This document shows, in pieces, positions 13,762 through 22,309 of a DNA stretch of 32,152 nt (position 1 is the stretch's first letter; every line of letters begins with the position of its first letter). Position numbers and translations under genes: made by a program. Source of the stretch: Bacteroidota bacterium (lineage in GTDB: Bacteria; Bacteroidota; Bacteroidia; NS11-12g; UBA955); contig JAGXTF010000073.1 of assembly GCA_018333525.1 (NCBI GenBank), positions 1 to 32,152 on the forward strand, given 5' to 3'. Under the pieces are notes generated by a model, which worked only from the letters and a program-made list of their open reading frames with translations, was not told where the DNA came from and did not search any database.

Positions 13762-14391
13762 TTACAAACTCGCCATGAGTTTGATTTGGTTGCGATATAG
13801 AATTACTCGCCTATCGTTTTCCAGTCGTTTGAGCAATCTGCTGATGACCACTCGGGAGCTGCCCAAATCAGTGGCTATTTGCTCATGCGTGAGATTAACA
13901 AGAGTGGAACCTGTGGATTTAGAAATCTGTTTGAGATATAAGACGAGTCTGTCATCTAGTTTTTGAAAGGCAATCTGATCAATATTGCGCAACAATTCGT
14001 CAAACCTGTTTTTAAAAGTCTTCATCACAAATGCTTTCCAGGTGGGGTATTTCACCAGCCATTCATCCATAACTGATATAGGCAATAAAATCATTTCTAC
14101 ATCGGTTTCTGCCACTGCCCGTATTTCGCTGGGATATTGCTGCATGCAACAAGTAAATGTCATGGCACAACTTTCAGATGGATTTACATAATAAAGCAAC
14201 AACTCATGTCCCTCCTCATCCTGTCGCATTACCTTAATGGTACCATGCATAATCAATGGCATATTACGAACGGCATCCCCTATATCCAGGAATGTGCTGC
14301 CTGCAGTGATTTTCTGAACCTTGCCCCGGTTTTCTATCTCTTGAATCAATTCCGGTTCGAAGGTTATTTTGTAGTTGGATGCATCAGGCAT
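13762..14391 (-). CDS. Crp/Fnr-family regulator with Cys cluster (candidate sulfur-responsive regulator)
   Basis: This is a 209-residue protein from the ATG at 14391 (MPDASNY); an upstream ATG at 14439 would add 16 residues, including two Cys and a His. A cyclic-nucleotide-binding-fold effector domain (about 14-120) is followed by a long dimerisation helix and a winged HTH (about 167-198) with LTHEQIATDLGSSRVVISRLLKRLE, the Crp-type recognition helix. The unusual element is ESCAMTFTCCMQ (Cys75, Cys81, Cys82), placed where Crp contacts the phosphate of cAMP. The canonical RxxS pocket is absent, so cAMP binding is unlikely. It heads an operon of sulfurtransferases and thioredoxins, which makes a thiol-based sensor of persulfide, sulfide or copper the natural hypothesis. 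A TTGTTTG-C-CAAACAA palindrome lies 48 bp upstream. Confidence 0.9.
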   Translation of the reverse strand: MPDASNYKITFEPELIQEIENRGKVQKITAGSTFLDIGDAVRNMPLIMHGTIKVMRQDEEGHELLLYYVNPSESCAMTFTCCMQQYPSEIRAVAETDVEMILLPISVMDEWLVKYPTWKAFVMKTFKNRFDELLRNIDQIAFQKLDDRLVLYLKQISKSTGSTLVNLTHEQIATDLGSSRVVISRLLKRLENDRRVILYRNQIKLMASL

Positions 14392-14438
14392 GCGACAATG
14401 ATAACAAATTTCATTGGTTTTTGTTGAAACAAGTATCA

Positions 14439-14453
14439 TTGTTTGCCAAACAA
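14439..14453. promoter_or_regulatory. 15-bp palindrome, candidate operator of the Crp/Fnr sulfur operon
   Basis: TTGTTTG-C-CAAACAA is a perfect 7-bp dyad around one central base. It lies 48 bp upstream of the preferred ATG of the Crp/Fnr gene and between it and the stop of the STAND gene. Spacing and symmetry suit a dimeric HTH regulator, and autoregulation is a reasonable guess. If the upstream ATG (14439) were the true start, the palindrome would still sit directly before it. Confidence 0.5.
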
Positions 14454-14460
14454 CTTTGCA

Positions 14461-17055
14461 TTAAGCTGCAACAGACAGTGCGGAAGTGTCTTCTAATGTA
14501 AATCGAATCATGGCATCCATGTCCATGGAATTGCCCGCTTTCCAGGCACTGTCAAACGCATTTTGTCCCATTCCGTTTCTTAACTGAACTTTTGACCTGT
14601 CAATGAGCGCTTCCAAATCATCCCAAACCGGCAAATGGGTTCGATTCCTAAAACCATCCACAGCAGATAATAATGTAACTGCATGTGCAAATTTGTTTTC
14701 ATTTATGGAAACCAATGCCCATATTTCAACAGACCAGGAAAGGGCTTCATAGAAATGTATTTCTCTGCTCATGGTTAACGCTTCCCTGAGATAATCTTTG
14801 GCAATGGCATTTTTTTCCAGAACTTCACATAACGCAAATCCACACAAGCAAATGATGGTATTAATATCATCCTTGTTTCTTCGGGCAAGTTCGAGACTCT
14901 CCACATAGTATTGTTTGGCCTCCTCTGTTTTTCCTCCCATATAAACGGCATTTCTGCCTAAGCCACTTAATGCCAGATTAATACCGGTAGACAGACCGAT
15001 TTTTTTGAATTTTTCAAGGCTAACTTTAAGCAAATCCTCTGCAGAATCATAATGCTGTAAAATGGTGGCTACAACACCGCAAATTAGCATGGCAGTTGCA
15101 ACCAGTTCATCATCATCCTGATTCCTGATTTCTTCAAAATGTTTCTGTAGTGAATTGCCAAATGTTTGAAAATCTCTTTGTAAAAATGCCATAATCCCTA
15201 CATTGCAAATTAATTTTGGATAAACTTTTGAATTGGAGATTGTTTGTTGATTTTCTCCTTTTTCCCAGGCTTGTTTCAACCATTGGTACGCCTCTTTGGT
15301 ATGGGCATTGATCCACCAGAAAAGCCATAAATTCCAGGAAATTTCGGTGAGTTTTTCGATTTCATTTTCCTGCAACAAAAATTCCATCACAGATCGAATA
15401 TTGGAATGTTCTTTTTCCAACTCTGCAAGGATATAAACCTGATCTATTTTATCTTTCTGTAATTTCATTTCATTCAATGCCGCCAGATAATAGTTGGCCT
15501 GTTTGAATTTCAGTTGGGTATACCTGTTTTGTTGTTGTAATTTTTCCATTGCAAAATCTCGTACACTTTCCAACATTTGAAAGCGAACAATTTCACCCTG
15601 ATCCATTTTAAATATCAGACTTTTGTTCATCAGAGATTCCATCAGCGCAAATACATCTTCTCCCAAATCTGCACCAAGCATTTCTGCGGCATGAATATGA
15701 AATCCGGCCTGAAACAAACTCACACGCAATAAAAAATCCTGTTCCGCATCTGTGAGCAATTCAAAGCTCCACTCAATGGTGTTGCGAATGGTTTTTTGCC
15801 TGTCCGGAATATCTCTGAAACTGCCTTTTAATACATCCAGGCGATGATCCAACTTTTGTAGCAAACCCAAAGGACTGAACAAATTGATTTGCCCTGCAGC
15901 GAGTTCAATAGCCAAAGGCAAACCTTCCAGTTTGTGACAGATTTGAAATATAATGTCTTTGTTGAATTCATTGTATTCAAATCCCGGTTGTATGGCTGTT
16001 GCGCGTTTGATAAACAATTCTATTGCAGCAGGTAGTTTATTTTCATCCTGAAAATCATCTGTTTCAAAATGATCTTTGAGCGCAGGAATGGAAACCACAT
16101 GTTCAAAAGAAAGTGAAAGCCTTTCTCTGCTCGTTACTATAATCTTCAGTCCGGGGCAGGAGAGAAGCAGATCTTCCACATAACTGGCGGCAGGAATTAT
16201 TTGTTCAAAATTGTCCAGAATAAGCAAATACTTTTTGTCGGATAAAAAAAGTTTGATGCTCTCCATATTATTGGAATTTGAAGCTTTTATTCCCAACACA
16301 GATGCTATGGTTTCAGGTACCAATCCGATATCCCTGATCGGCGCAAGTGGTACAAATGCACTGCCATCCAAAAAGTAATTTTGTAGCATTCTGGCTGTTT
16401 CAAGAGCCAGTCTGGTTTTGCCAATTCCACCCGGTCCTGAAAGCGTAATCAATCGGATTTCATCATCTCCTAACATTTCAGATAAATGTTTCAGGCAATG
16501 TTTCCTGCCAATAAGCGGATTCGGGGAAGCAGGCAATTTGTGAATGGTATGTTTGTCTTTTTGTTGGTTATCGTTTGCCAGATTAAACTTTTCAGTAAGT
16601 AAAACCGCCAGGTCATTGATGATGAGTTGTTCTAATTCTGCATTATTGGCAAATGTTTTATAAGATACTTTATCATCATTTTCTATTTTTTGCAACAAAT
16701 CTGTGAGTCTGGTTTCTCTTTTTCCATCGCTGTTTTTAATATAAATGAGCTTTGGCATTTCAGCGGATAGGAGGTATTCATCCTCCAACCCGGAAATCGA
16801 TTCTTCAGGCGCTATCCATCCATATTTTTCCCAATAAATACCGATAAAAATCTGACTTTGAGCCAGGTACTCGCGATACAGATCTTTGGGTGCATAAGGT
16901 CTTGCTCCAAGTTCAAACATCACTGGAATCAACTGCATATTTTGAATGGCTTTTTTTGCAGTAGTTCTCTCTTCCGCAAGCTCCTGGAGAGTAGAGCTCA
17001 CAAATACCCGAAGTCTCTGATCGGGAGTGATAATGGAAGATATATTATGTGTCAT
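14461..17055 (-). CDS. DUF4062 - STAND NTPase (NB-ARC-like) - TPR protein
   Basis: This is an 864-residue signalling ATPase with three parts. Residues about 14-155 are a DUF4062 domain (LRVFVSSTLQELAEER, then FELGARPYAPKDLYREYL and IFIGIYWEKYGW). Residues about 180-480 are a STAND NTPase with P-loop GPGGIGKTRLALE (207-214), Walker B KKYLLILDNFEQI (Asp281), sensor-like KIIVTSRERL and a GLPLAIELAAG motif. Residues about 500-860 are alpha-helical repeats of TPR type. There is no DNA-binding domain, in contrast to the actinobacterial AfsR/LuxR relatives that share this ATPase type. The DUF4062 part has a flavodoxin-like/TIR-SLOG-like look and occurs as the N-terminal effector or sensor of many STAND proteins, some in defence loci. 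Start ATG at 17055 is clear. It ends 69 bp before the Crp/Fnr start. Confidence 0.88.
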   Translation of the reverse strand: MTHNISSIITPDQRLRVFVSSTLQELAEERTTAKKAIQNMQLIPVMFELGARPYAPKDLYREYLAQSQIFIGIYWEKYGWIAPEESISGLEDEYLLSAEMPKLIYIKNSDGKRETRLTDLLQKIENDDKVSYKTFANNAELEQLIINDLAVLLTEKFNLANDNQQKDKHTIHKLPASPNPLIGRKHCLKHLSEMLGDDEIRLITLSGPGGIGKTRLALETARMLQNYFLDGSAFVPLAPIRDIGLVPETIASVLGIKASNSNNMESIKLFLSDKKYLLILDNFEQIIPAASYVEDLLLSCPGLKIIVTSRERLSLSFEHVVSIPALKDHFETDDFQDENKLPAAIELFIKRATAIQPGFEYNEFNKDIIFQICHKLEGLPLAIELAAGQINLFSPLGLLQKLDHRLDVLKGSFRDIPDRQKTIRNTIEWSFELLTDAEQDFLLRVSLFQAGFHIHAAEMLGADLGEDVFALMESLMNKSLIFKMDQGEIVRFQMLESVRDFAMEKLQQQNRYTQLKFKQANYYLAALNEMKLQKDKIDQVYILAELEKEHSNIRSVMEFLLQENEIEKLTEISWNLWLFWWINAHTKEAYQWLKQAWEKGENQQTISNSKVYPKLICNVGIMAFLQRDFQTFGNSLQKHFEEIRNQDDDELVATAMLICGVVATILQHYDSAEDLLKVSLEKFKKIGLSTGINLALSGLGRNAVYMGGKTEEAKQYYVESLELARRNKDDINTIICLCGFALCEVLEKNAIAKDYLREALTMSREIHFYEALSWSVEIWALVSINENKFAHAVTLLSAVDGFRNRTHLPVWDDLEALIDRSKVQLRNGMGQNAFDSAWKAGNSMDMDAMIRFTLEDTSALSVAA

Positions 17056-17464
17056 AAAAAGTTTATTTATTCTGAGTTTATGAATGCAAAATTGCAGGAT
17101 ATGAATAAGGAGTAATTTTAAATTCGGACGAGTTGCGAAATTTTGTTTCTGAGTTGTAAAAACCGGTTACAGAATTGAATTTAAAATTTCAAATGTGAGA
17201 CAAATGCAGCGCGAATTTGGAATAATTAAAGGTTCCGATTTCGGATACCACTAAACGCAACTTTGATAATTAATACTATTGGTTATCTGTAAAAAAAACT
17301 GCTTCTATTAAGAAGAATTCCCCACCCATATTAATATACCGGTACTTTACAATCACATAATCCATCACTTGCCTTCTGAGTTACTATGTACTATGTACTT
17401 GGTACTGGGTACTAGGTTACTGGGTTACTGGGTACCAGGTACTAAGCACTCAGTAAGTTCCCTT
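17056..17464. other. 409-bp non-coding interval upstream of the STAND gene
   Basis: No gene is evident. The first ~300 bp are A+T-rich and must contain the promoter of the STAND gene; a CAATTTTG box (one mismatch to TAnnTTTG) lies about 40 bp upstream of its ATG. The last ~80 bp are low-complexity GTACT-type repeats, listed separately. No terminator hairpin for the regulator gene or small RNA could be identified with confidence. Confidence 0.5.
17381..17453. repeat. Low-complexity GGTACT/GGGTTACT repeat tract
   Basis: A run of degenerate copies of TACTGGGTAC-like units reads ACTATGTACTATGTACTTGG, then GTACTGGGTACTAGGTTACT, then GGGTTACTGGGTACCAGG. It lies just downstream of the LytTR gene that ends at 17465. 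Like the CTCTAA tracts, it is a dispersed intergenic low-complexity element and is not coding. Confidence 0.75.
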
Positions 17465-18235
17465 TCACTTCCCCAACCAAACCTTAAAGTCAGAAACTTT
17501 TTCGCGGCTTACCAAAACTTCTTTGTCCATTTCAGGTTGCAAAATCAATTTCAATCGATTGCCAAAATAGTCCTGTATTTTATCGATGCATTTTACAGAA
17601 ATAATAAATGCCCGATTCACTCGGAAAAATGTTGTCGGATCTGCCACCCCCTCGATCTCATCCATGGTGTAATCCAATATGTATTTGTGATCGTCGTGGG
17701 TTTTAATAAATGTAAGTTTATCATCGCTATAAAAATAAGCGATATCATCTACATCAATACTGATAAATTTTTGTTGGTATTTTACCAGATACCTACGGCG
17801 ATATTCTTTGGGTTGAACCGATTGTCGTAACTCCTGAATCAGCCGACTCATCTTGGTTTCATAATTCTCTTGGGACTTTTGATTCAACGCCTTAAATTTA
17901 TTTAATGCTGCCTCCAGATCTTCTTTTTGTACAGGCTTCAATAAATAATCAATACTATTAACTTTAAACGCTTTTAATGCAAATTCATCATAACTGGTAG
18001 TGAAAATTACCGGTGATATCACTTTAATGCGGTTGAAAATTTCAAAACTCTGCCCATCTGCCAGTTCAATGTCCATCAGTATGAGATCCGGTTGGGGATT
18101 ATTGCTTAGCCATTCAACGGATGCAGAAATACTATCAGCCGTTCCGGAAATTACAATGTTTGGATCTATTCCCATCAATGTTTTTTGTAGTTTCCGTACC
18201 GCGAGATCTTCGTCTTCAACAATAAATATATTCAT
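17465..18235 (-). CDS. LytTR-family response regulator (two-kinase system)
   Basis: This is a 256-residue regulator. The receiver domain (1-120) has the IVEDED acidic pair, phospho-acceptor Asp55 in LILMDIELADG, IFTTSYDEFALKAF and the Lys of LLKPVQKEDL. A linker of about 25 residues is followed by a LytTR domain (about 145-252) with QQKFISIDVDDIAYFYSDDKLTFI and FFRVNRAFIISVKCIDKI. It is the third gene of a kinase-kinase-regulator set, 130 bp downstream of the second kinase. That gap is wide enough for an internal promoter. It is paralogous in design to the regulator at 7922-8647 but is clearly a separate system. Confidence 0.95.
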   Translation of the reverse strand: MNIFIVEDEDLAVRKLQKTLMGIDPNIVISGTADSISASVEWLSNNPQPDLILMDIELADGQSFEIFNRIKVISPVIFTTSYDEFALKAFKVNSIDYLLKPVQKEDLEAALNKFKALNQKSQENYETKMSRLIQELRQSVQPKEYRRRYLVKYQQKFISIDVDDIAYFYSDDKLTFIKTHDDHKYILDYTMDEIEGVADPTTFFRVNRAFIISVKCIDKIQDYFGNRLKLILQPEMDKEVLVSREKVSDFKVWLGK

Positions 18236-18365
18236 GGTTTTGGTGTTCTTTATCTAATGCTATTACAAATTTCCAGAGTTATATCTGAATATTTCCTGTC
18301 TATTATATGAATTGAAGGAATTATTCACTGAATTGTAATTTTTACAGGATAGAATTATCATTCTG

Positions 18366-19400
18366 TTACTGATCAATTAATGGAATACTCACTAAAAATT
18401 TATTATCGTCGGATTGAATGAAAACATCCTCCCTCTGCAGCAACTCGTATTTCTTTTTTATATTGGAAAGTCCAATACCGGTGGAATCCACTGTGAGAAC
18501 CTTTTTGTTCAAATTGTTCTCCACTTCTATTCGCTTGTCGGGTGTGGTTCTGATATGCACATGTACCGGATTGTTTTTACTGAGTACATTGTGTTTCACT
18601 GCATTTTCTACCAATAATTGTAAACTTAAGGATGGGATTTCCAAATGGTTAAAAGCAGGGTCAATATCTATCGACATTTGAAGACTATTGCCGTATCTGG
18701 TTTGCAGCAATTGAAAATATGTGCGGATAAAATCTGTTTCCTGTTCTACGCTATTCATTCCCCTTTCGTTATTATTCAAAAGATATCGGTAAACCCTGCT
18801 GAGTTCATCCAGGAATTTTTCCGCCCTGACCTTATCTTCACCAATCAGGGAGGATAAAGTATTGAAGGAATTAAAGAGAAAATGTGGATTTACTTTTTGC
18901 TTTAAATTTTCAAATTCATGATGCAGTTGCAATTGTTCTATATGTTCTTTTTCCTCCGCCACATCTCTGAATTTTTCAATGATATAGAGTACTTCCCAAA
19001 GGGATTCAAAAATGATATTGATGGTGAGACCTACAAAAAAACCATATTTCAAATCTTCCAGGTTCAAATTATATCCCAGGACATGGAAATAATGAAATAC
19101 CATAAAAATGACCAAAACAGAAGGTGACATAATCAATAAATTCACCAGGAATTTATATTTAACTCTCTTTGCTGTTTCCTCTAACTTGGGAAATTTGTGC
19201 CGTAGATATTGGTCGTAAACACCATGTAGTCGCCATGAAAAATATCCGATAAAATAGATAATAGGATAGGTGAGAGCCGCCACCCTCCAATCTTGAAATA
19301 TCCTTTCCCCATACATGATATAGGATAATGCGAAGATGATAAAAGGCATAGATGTCCAAAACCCTATCACCTGATATTTCGGAAGTTTATGTATTTTCAA
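18366..19400 (-). CDS. LytS-type sensor histidine kinase (intact member of pair)
   Basis: This is a 344-residue kinase with membrane segments at about 12-29, 42-58, 85-105 and 118-138, a charged helical linker, and the His_kinase/HATPase module. Phospho-acceptor His173 is in VNPHFLFNSFNTLSSLIGED. The N-box LQLLVENAVKHN (Glu265, Asn266) and G-box DSTGIGLSNIKKKYELL are complete. The start appears to be TTG at 19400, inside the 3' end of the preceding kinase gene (14-bp overlap), so translation is coupled. It shares both the transmembrane plan and the NPHFLFNxFNxLSxLI motif with that gene, so the two arose by tandem duplication. It should phosphorylate the regulator at 17465-18235. Confidence 0.92.
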   Translation of the reverse strand: MKIHKLPKYQVIGFWTSMPFIIFALSYIMYGERIFQDWRVAALTYPIIYFIGYFSWRLHGVYDQYLRHKFPKLEETAKRVKYKFLVNLLIMSPSVLVIFMVFHYFHVLGYNLNLEDLKYGFFVGLTINIIFESLWEVLYIIEKFRDVAEEKEHIEQLQLHHEFENLKQKVNPHFLFNSFNTLSSLIGEDKVRAEKFLDELSRVYRYLLNNNERGMNSVEQETDFIRTYFQLLQTRYGNSLQMSIDIDPAFNHLEIPSLSLQLLVENAVKHNVLSKNNPVHVHIRTTPDKRIEVENNLNKKVLTVDSTGIGLSNIKKKYELLQREDVFIQSDDNKFLVSIPLIDQ

Positions 19401-20442
19401 TTATCGCCTCCTTTTGCGTAAAAAATGGGAGCTTGATGGTTCTTAAATTATCGGATTCCAATACCTGCATGGATTTATCAGATAAAAGACTGTATTTCAG
19501 GAAGAGGTTATCTAAACCCTCATCGTTGTTGAGGTTTTTTACAATTGTTTTTTCCTGAACGCTATGCCGAATTACAAGATATTCCCTGTTTTCCATATAA
19601 ATATCTATGGCAATAGGAATGGATTTACTAAAAGTATTGTTATAAATGATGTATTCTAAAACCACCTGCAAACTCAAGGGGGGCAAATAAAGTCCTTGCA
19701 AACCACTTTTTAGATTTACAGTAAATTGTATGGCATTTCCAAATCGCTGTCGTATCAAATACAAATAAGACTCCGCAAATTTTATTTCATCTTCAGCCTT
19801 CACCAGATATTCATTATCGCTTCGCAACAAATACCTGTGTACTTTGGTCATTTCATCTAAAAACTTTTCAGCCAGTTTTTCATCTTCCTGTATCAAACCA
19901 CTCAGGCTGTTAAAACAGTTAAACAGAAAATGCGGATTCATTTGTCCTTTCAATCCCAGCACTTTGCTGCGCTGGTAAGAATTGCGCAATCTTTTATTTT
20001 CTGCCAACGAGTTTTTCCATTTTTCCCAATTTGCCATTCCTTCATTGATAAATGTGATTAAGGTACTCATCACACATGCATACAGAACGGTAAACCAAAT
20101 GGTTTCCGGGTGTGGATCACAATTATAAATAGTTGTATTGCCGAAAATAAAATAGGCACCGTAAATAGCCCCGATATTCATGAAATAAAAGGCGGGAAGC
20201 ATCAGAAATATGCGTTTAAAAAGATCTCCCGCAGCGGAATATTTCCTTTGAATGAATACGGCAACCGTACCGAAAATGCCGTAAATCATAAAGAAATAAA
20301 TGGCACTATACAGAAAGCCAAGTAAAAACGTGGAAACTGAATCAAAAATGCAGGTACCAAAAATCAGCAGGTTCATAAAGATGATATATGGTATAATCAC
20401 CCAGATGAAAACTATTGGTTCCTTGCTGCTGTATCGCCTCAT
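19387..20442 (-). CDS. LytS-type histidine kinase homologue with degenerate ATP-binding site
   Basis: This is a 351-residue paralogue of the next gene. Membrane segments lie at about 11-30, 36-62, 78-100 and 115-133. The His_kinase box is intact: His171 in MNPHFLFNCFNSLSGLIQED. The ATPase half is not: the N-box position reads SLQVVLEYIIYNN, so the catalytic ENAxKH becomes EYIIYN and the Mg-ATP-binding Asn is lost (Tyr264). The G-box reads NDEGLDNLFLKYSLL rather than GxGxGLxN. The protein is full-length with no frameshift, which argues for retained function as a pseudokinase. It could be a phospho-acceptor subunit acted on in trans by the partner kinase. The start ATG at 20442 is clear, and it is the first gene of the operon. 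Confidence 0.9.
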   Translation of the reverse strand: MRRYSSKEPIVFIWVIIPYIIFMNLLIFGTCIFDSVSTFLLGFLYSAIYFFMIYGIFGTVAVFIQRKYSAAGDLFKRIFLMLPAFYFMNIGAIYGAYFIFGNTTIYNCDPHPETIWFTVLYACVMSTLITFINEGMANWEKWKNSLAENKRLRNSYQRSKVLGLKGQMNPHFLFNCFNSLSGLIQEDEKLAEKFLDEMTKVHRYLLRSDNEYLVKAEDEIKFAESYLYLIRQRFGNAIQFTVNLKSGLQGLYLPPLSLQVVLEYIIYNNTFSKSIPIAIDIYMENREYLVIRHSVQEKTIVKNLNNDEGLDNLFLKYSLLSDKSMQVLESDNLRTIKLPFFTQKEAIIENT

Positions 20443-20610
20443 TACCAGGCCGCGAATTTAGCCCTGCGCCTGTATTTGAAAATATAAATCCCTCTGAATT
20501 GTTATTTATGGAGGCTGAATTGGAGATAACCAGAGATAATCTGTAGGTTACTTCAAATCCAACTGGGTTTTGAATTTGATTCAGCACCATTTTATGCGCC
20601 AATATTTTTG

Positions 20611-20618
20611 TAATTTTG
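20611..20618 (+). promoter_or_regulatory. TAnnTTTG (-7) promoter box candidate for the P5C dehydrogenase gene
   Basis: TAATTTTG matches the Bacteroidota -7 consensus exactly and ends 9 nt before the ATG at 20628. No clear TTG sits at the expected -33 distance. Support is therefore the box and its position only. Confidence 0.3.
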
Positions 20619-20627
20619 CGGTTCAGA

Positions 20628-22256
20628 ATGAATGGATTTTTTAAACTCCCAAATCCGGTAAATGAACCGGTATTTGAATATGCTCCGGGGAGCAACGAGA
20701 AGAAAATGTTAAAGGCCGCATTGCAGGCTGCACGTAGTGTGGTTGAAGATATTCCCATGTACATCGGTGGTAAGGAAATTCGTACAGGGAAAACCTCGGA
20801 TATTTATCCGCCGCATGATTTACAACACAAAATAGGTTTTTTTCATCAGGGAGATAAAAGCCATGTGGAAGCCGCCATTCAAAGTGCCCTGGCTGCCAAA
20901 TCCGATTGGGAACAAATGCCCTGGGAACAGCGAGCCGCAATTTTTTTGAAAGCTGCTGAACTGCTGAGCGGGCCCTACCGTTATGCAATTAATGCCGCTA
21001 CCATGCTGGCACAAAGCAAAAATCCATATCAGTCTGAAATTGATGCTGTTTGTGAATTGATAGACTTTTTGAGATTTAATGTGCATTATATGGCGGAAAT
21101 TTACAGCGAACAACCCCCAGCCAACAGCAAGGGAATTTGGAACAGGCTGGAGTACCGTCCTCTGGAAGGATTTGTGTTTGCACTAACCCCATTCAACTTT
21201 ACTGCAATAGCAGGAAACCTGCCTACCAGCGCAGCCATGATGGGCAATGTGGTGGTTTGGAAACCGGCAAACAGCCAGATTTACAGTGCAAATCTTTTAA
21301 TGAAAGTTTTTCGCGAAGCCGGATTGCCTGATGGTGTAATCAATCTGGTTTATGTTTCCGGACCCGATGCCGGAGATGTGATACTGAACCATCCGGATTT
21401 TGCTGGCATACATTTTACAGGTAGCACCGGTGTTTTTAGACAGATTTGGAAAACGGTTGGCGATAACATTGCCAAATACAAAAGCTACCCCAGAATTGTG
21501 GGGGAAACCGGTGGTAAAGACTTTATCCTGGCACACCAAAGTGCCGACGTGGATGTTTTGGTAACAGCTATGATCCGCGGTGCATTTGAGTTTCAGGGAC
21601 AGAAATGCTCTGCAGCGAGCAGGGTATATGTTCCAAAATCTATTTGGCCTGCTACCAGAGAAAAACTGGTGAAAGAAATGGCCACTTTAAAAATGGGGCC
21701 AACAGAAGATTTTAGCAATTTTGTCAATGCAGTAATTGATGCCAAATCATTTGAAAAAATTACCTCCTATATAGATCAGGCTAAAAAAGATGGAATAGAA
21801 ATTCTTTGCGGTGGCAACTATGATAATTCCAAAGGGTATTTTATTGAACCTACAATTTTAATGGCTCCAAAGCCCGATTATACCACCATGTGTGAAGAAA
21901 TCTTTGGTCCGGTGCTGACCGTATATGTATATGACGATGCGGATTGGAATAAAATGTTCCATTTGGTGGATTCCACCAGTGAATATGCCTTGACCGGTGC
22001 GATTATTTCTCAGGACAGAAAAGCCATTGCCGATGCCACTTTTGGCCTCAGAAATTCTGCAGGTAATTTTTATATTAATGACAAACCTACAGGTGCAGTT
22101 GTTGGCCAACAACCATTCGGAGGCGCGAGGGGTAGTGGAACCAATGATAAAGCCGGAGCAAAAGTGAATTTGCTGCGGTGGGTGAGTCAGAGAACCATTA
22201 AAGAAACTTTCACACCTCCCAAAGATTATCGCTATCCGTTTTTGAACGAAGCATAA
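20628..22256 (+). CDS. pruA: Delta-1-pyrroline-5-carboxylate (L-glutamate gamma-semialdehyde) dehydrogenase
   Basis: This is a 542-residue NAD-dependent aldehyde dehydrogenase using the ATG at 20628 (MNGFFKLPNP). It oxidises glutamate gamma-semialdehyde, the proline catabolism intermediate, to glutamate. Length and N-terminal NEPVFEYAPGS match the single-function ALDH4A1-like form rather than bifunctional PutA. Key sites: FALTPFNFTAIAGN (cofactor region), KPANSQ, FTGSTGVF (the NAD Rossmann turn), general-base Glu293 in VGETGGKDF, and nucleophile Cys327 in GQKCSAAS. Later motifs are EEIFGPVLTVYVY and GQQPFGGARGSGTNDKAG. It faces away from the kinase operon, so the 185-bp gap carries both promoters. 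No proline dehydrogenase is in the window. Confidence 0.96.
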   Translation: MNGFFKLPNPVNEPVFEYAPGSNEKKMLKAALQAARSVVEDIPMYIGGKEIRTGKTSDIYPPHDLQHKIGFFHQGDKSHVEAAIQSALAAKSDWEQMPWEQRAAIFLKAAELLSGPYRYAINAATMLAQSKNPYQSEIDAVCELIDFLRFNVHYMAEIYSEQPPANSKGIWNRLEYRPLEGFVFALTPFNFTAIAGNLPTSAAMMGNVVVWKPANSQIYSANLLMKVFREAGLPDGVINLVYVSGPDAGDVILNHPDFAGIHFTGSTGVFRQIWKTVGDNIAKYKSYPRIVGETGGKDFILAHQSADVDVLVTAMIRGAFEFQGQKCSAASRVYVPKSIWPATREKLVKEMATLKMGPTEDFSNFVNAVIDAKSFEKITSYIDQAKKDGIEILCGGNYDNSKGYFIEPTILMAPKPDYTTMCEEIFGPVLTVYVYDDADWNKMFHLVDSTSEYALTGAIISQDRKAIADATFGLRNSAGNFYINDKPTGAVVGQQPFGGARGSGTNDKAGAKVNLLRWVSQRTIKETFTPPKDYRYPFLNEA

Positions 22257-22265
22257 ATTTTTCCC

Positions 22266-22298
22266 AAAAGAGATTTTCCCAAAAAGAAAATCTCTTTT
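22266..22298 (+). terminator. Hairpin terminator or attenuator after pruA
   Basis: AAAAGAGATTTTC (22266-22278) and GAAAATCTCTTTT (22286-22298) form a perfect 13-bp stem with a 7-nt A-rich loop. The right arm ends in TTTT. It lies 10 bp after the pruA stop and 12 bp before the DUF486 ATG, so it should separate the two genes or attenuate read-through. Confidence 0.8.
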
Positions 22299-22309
22299 AG
22301 TTTGCAGCA

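Noticed and set aside
17369-17830. 153-residue plus-strand frame
   Set aside because: It is antisense to the LytTR regulator and begins in low-complexity repeat, so it is a shadow.
20342-20764. 140-residue minus-strand frame upstream of the pseudokinase
   Set aside because: It lies across the starts of two well-supported genes and shows no domain or signal features.
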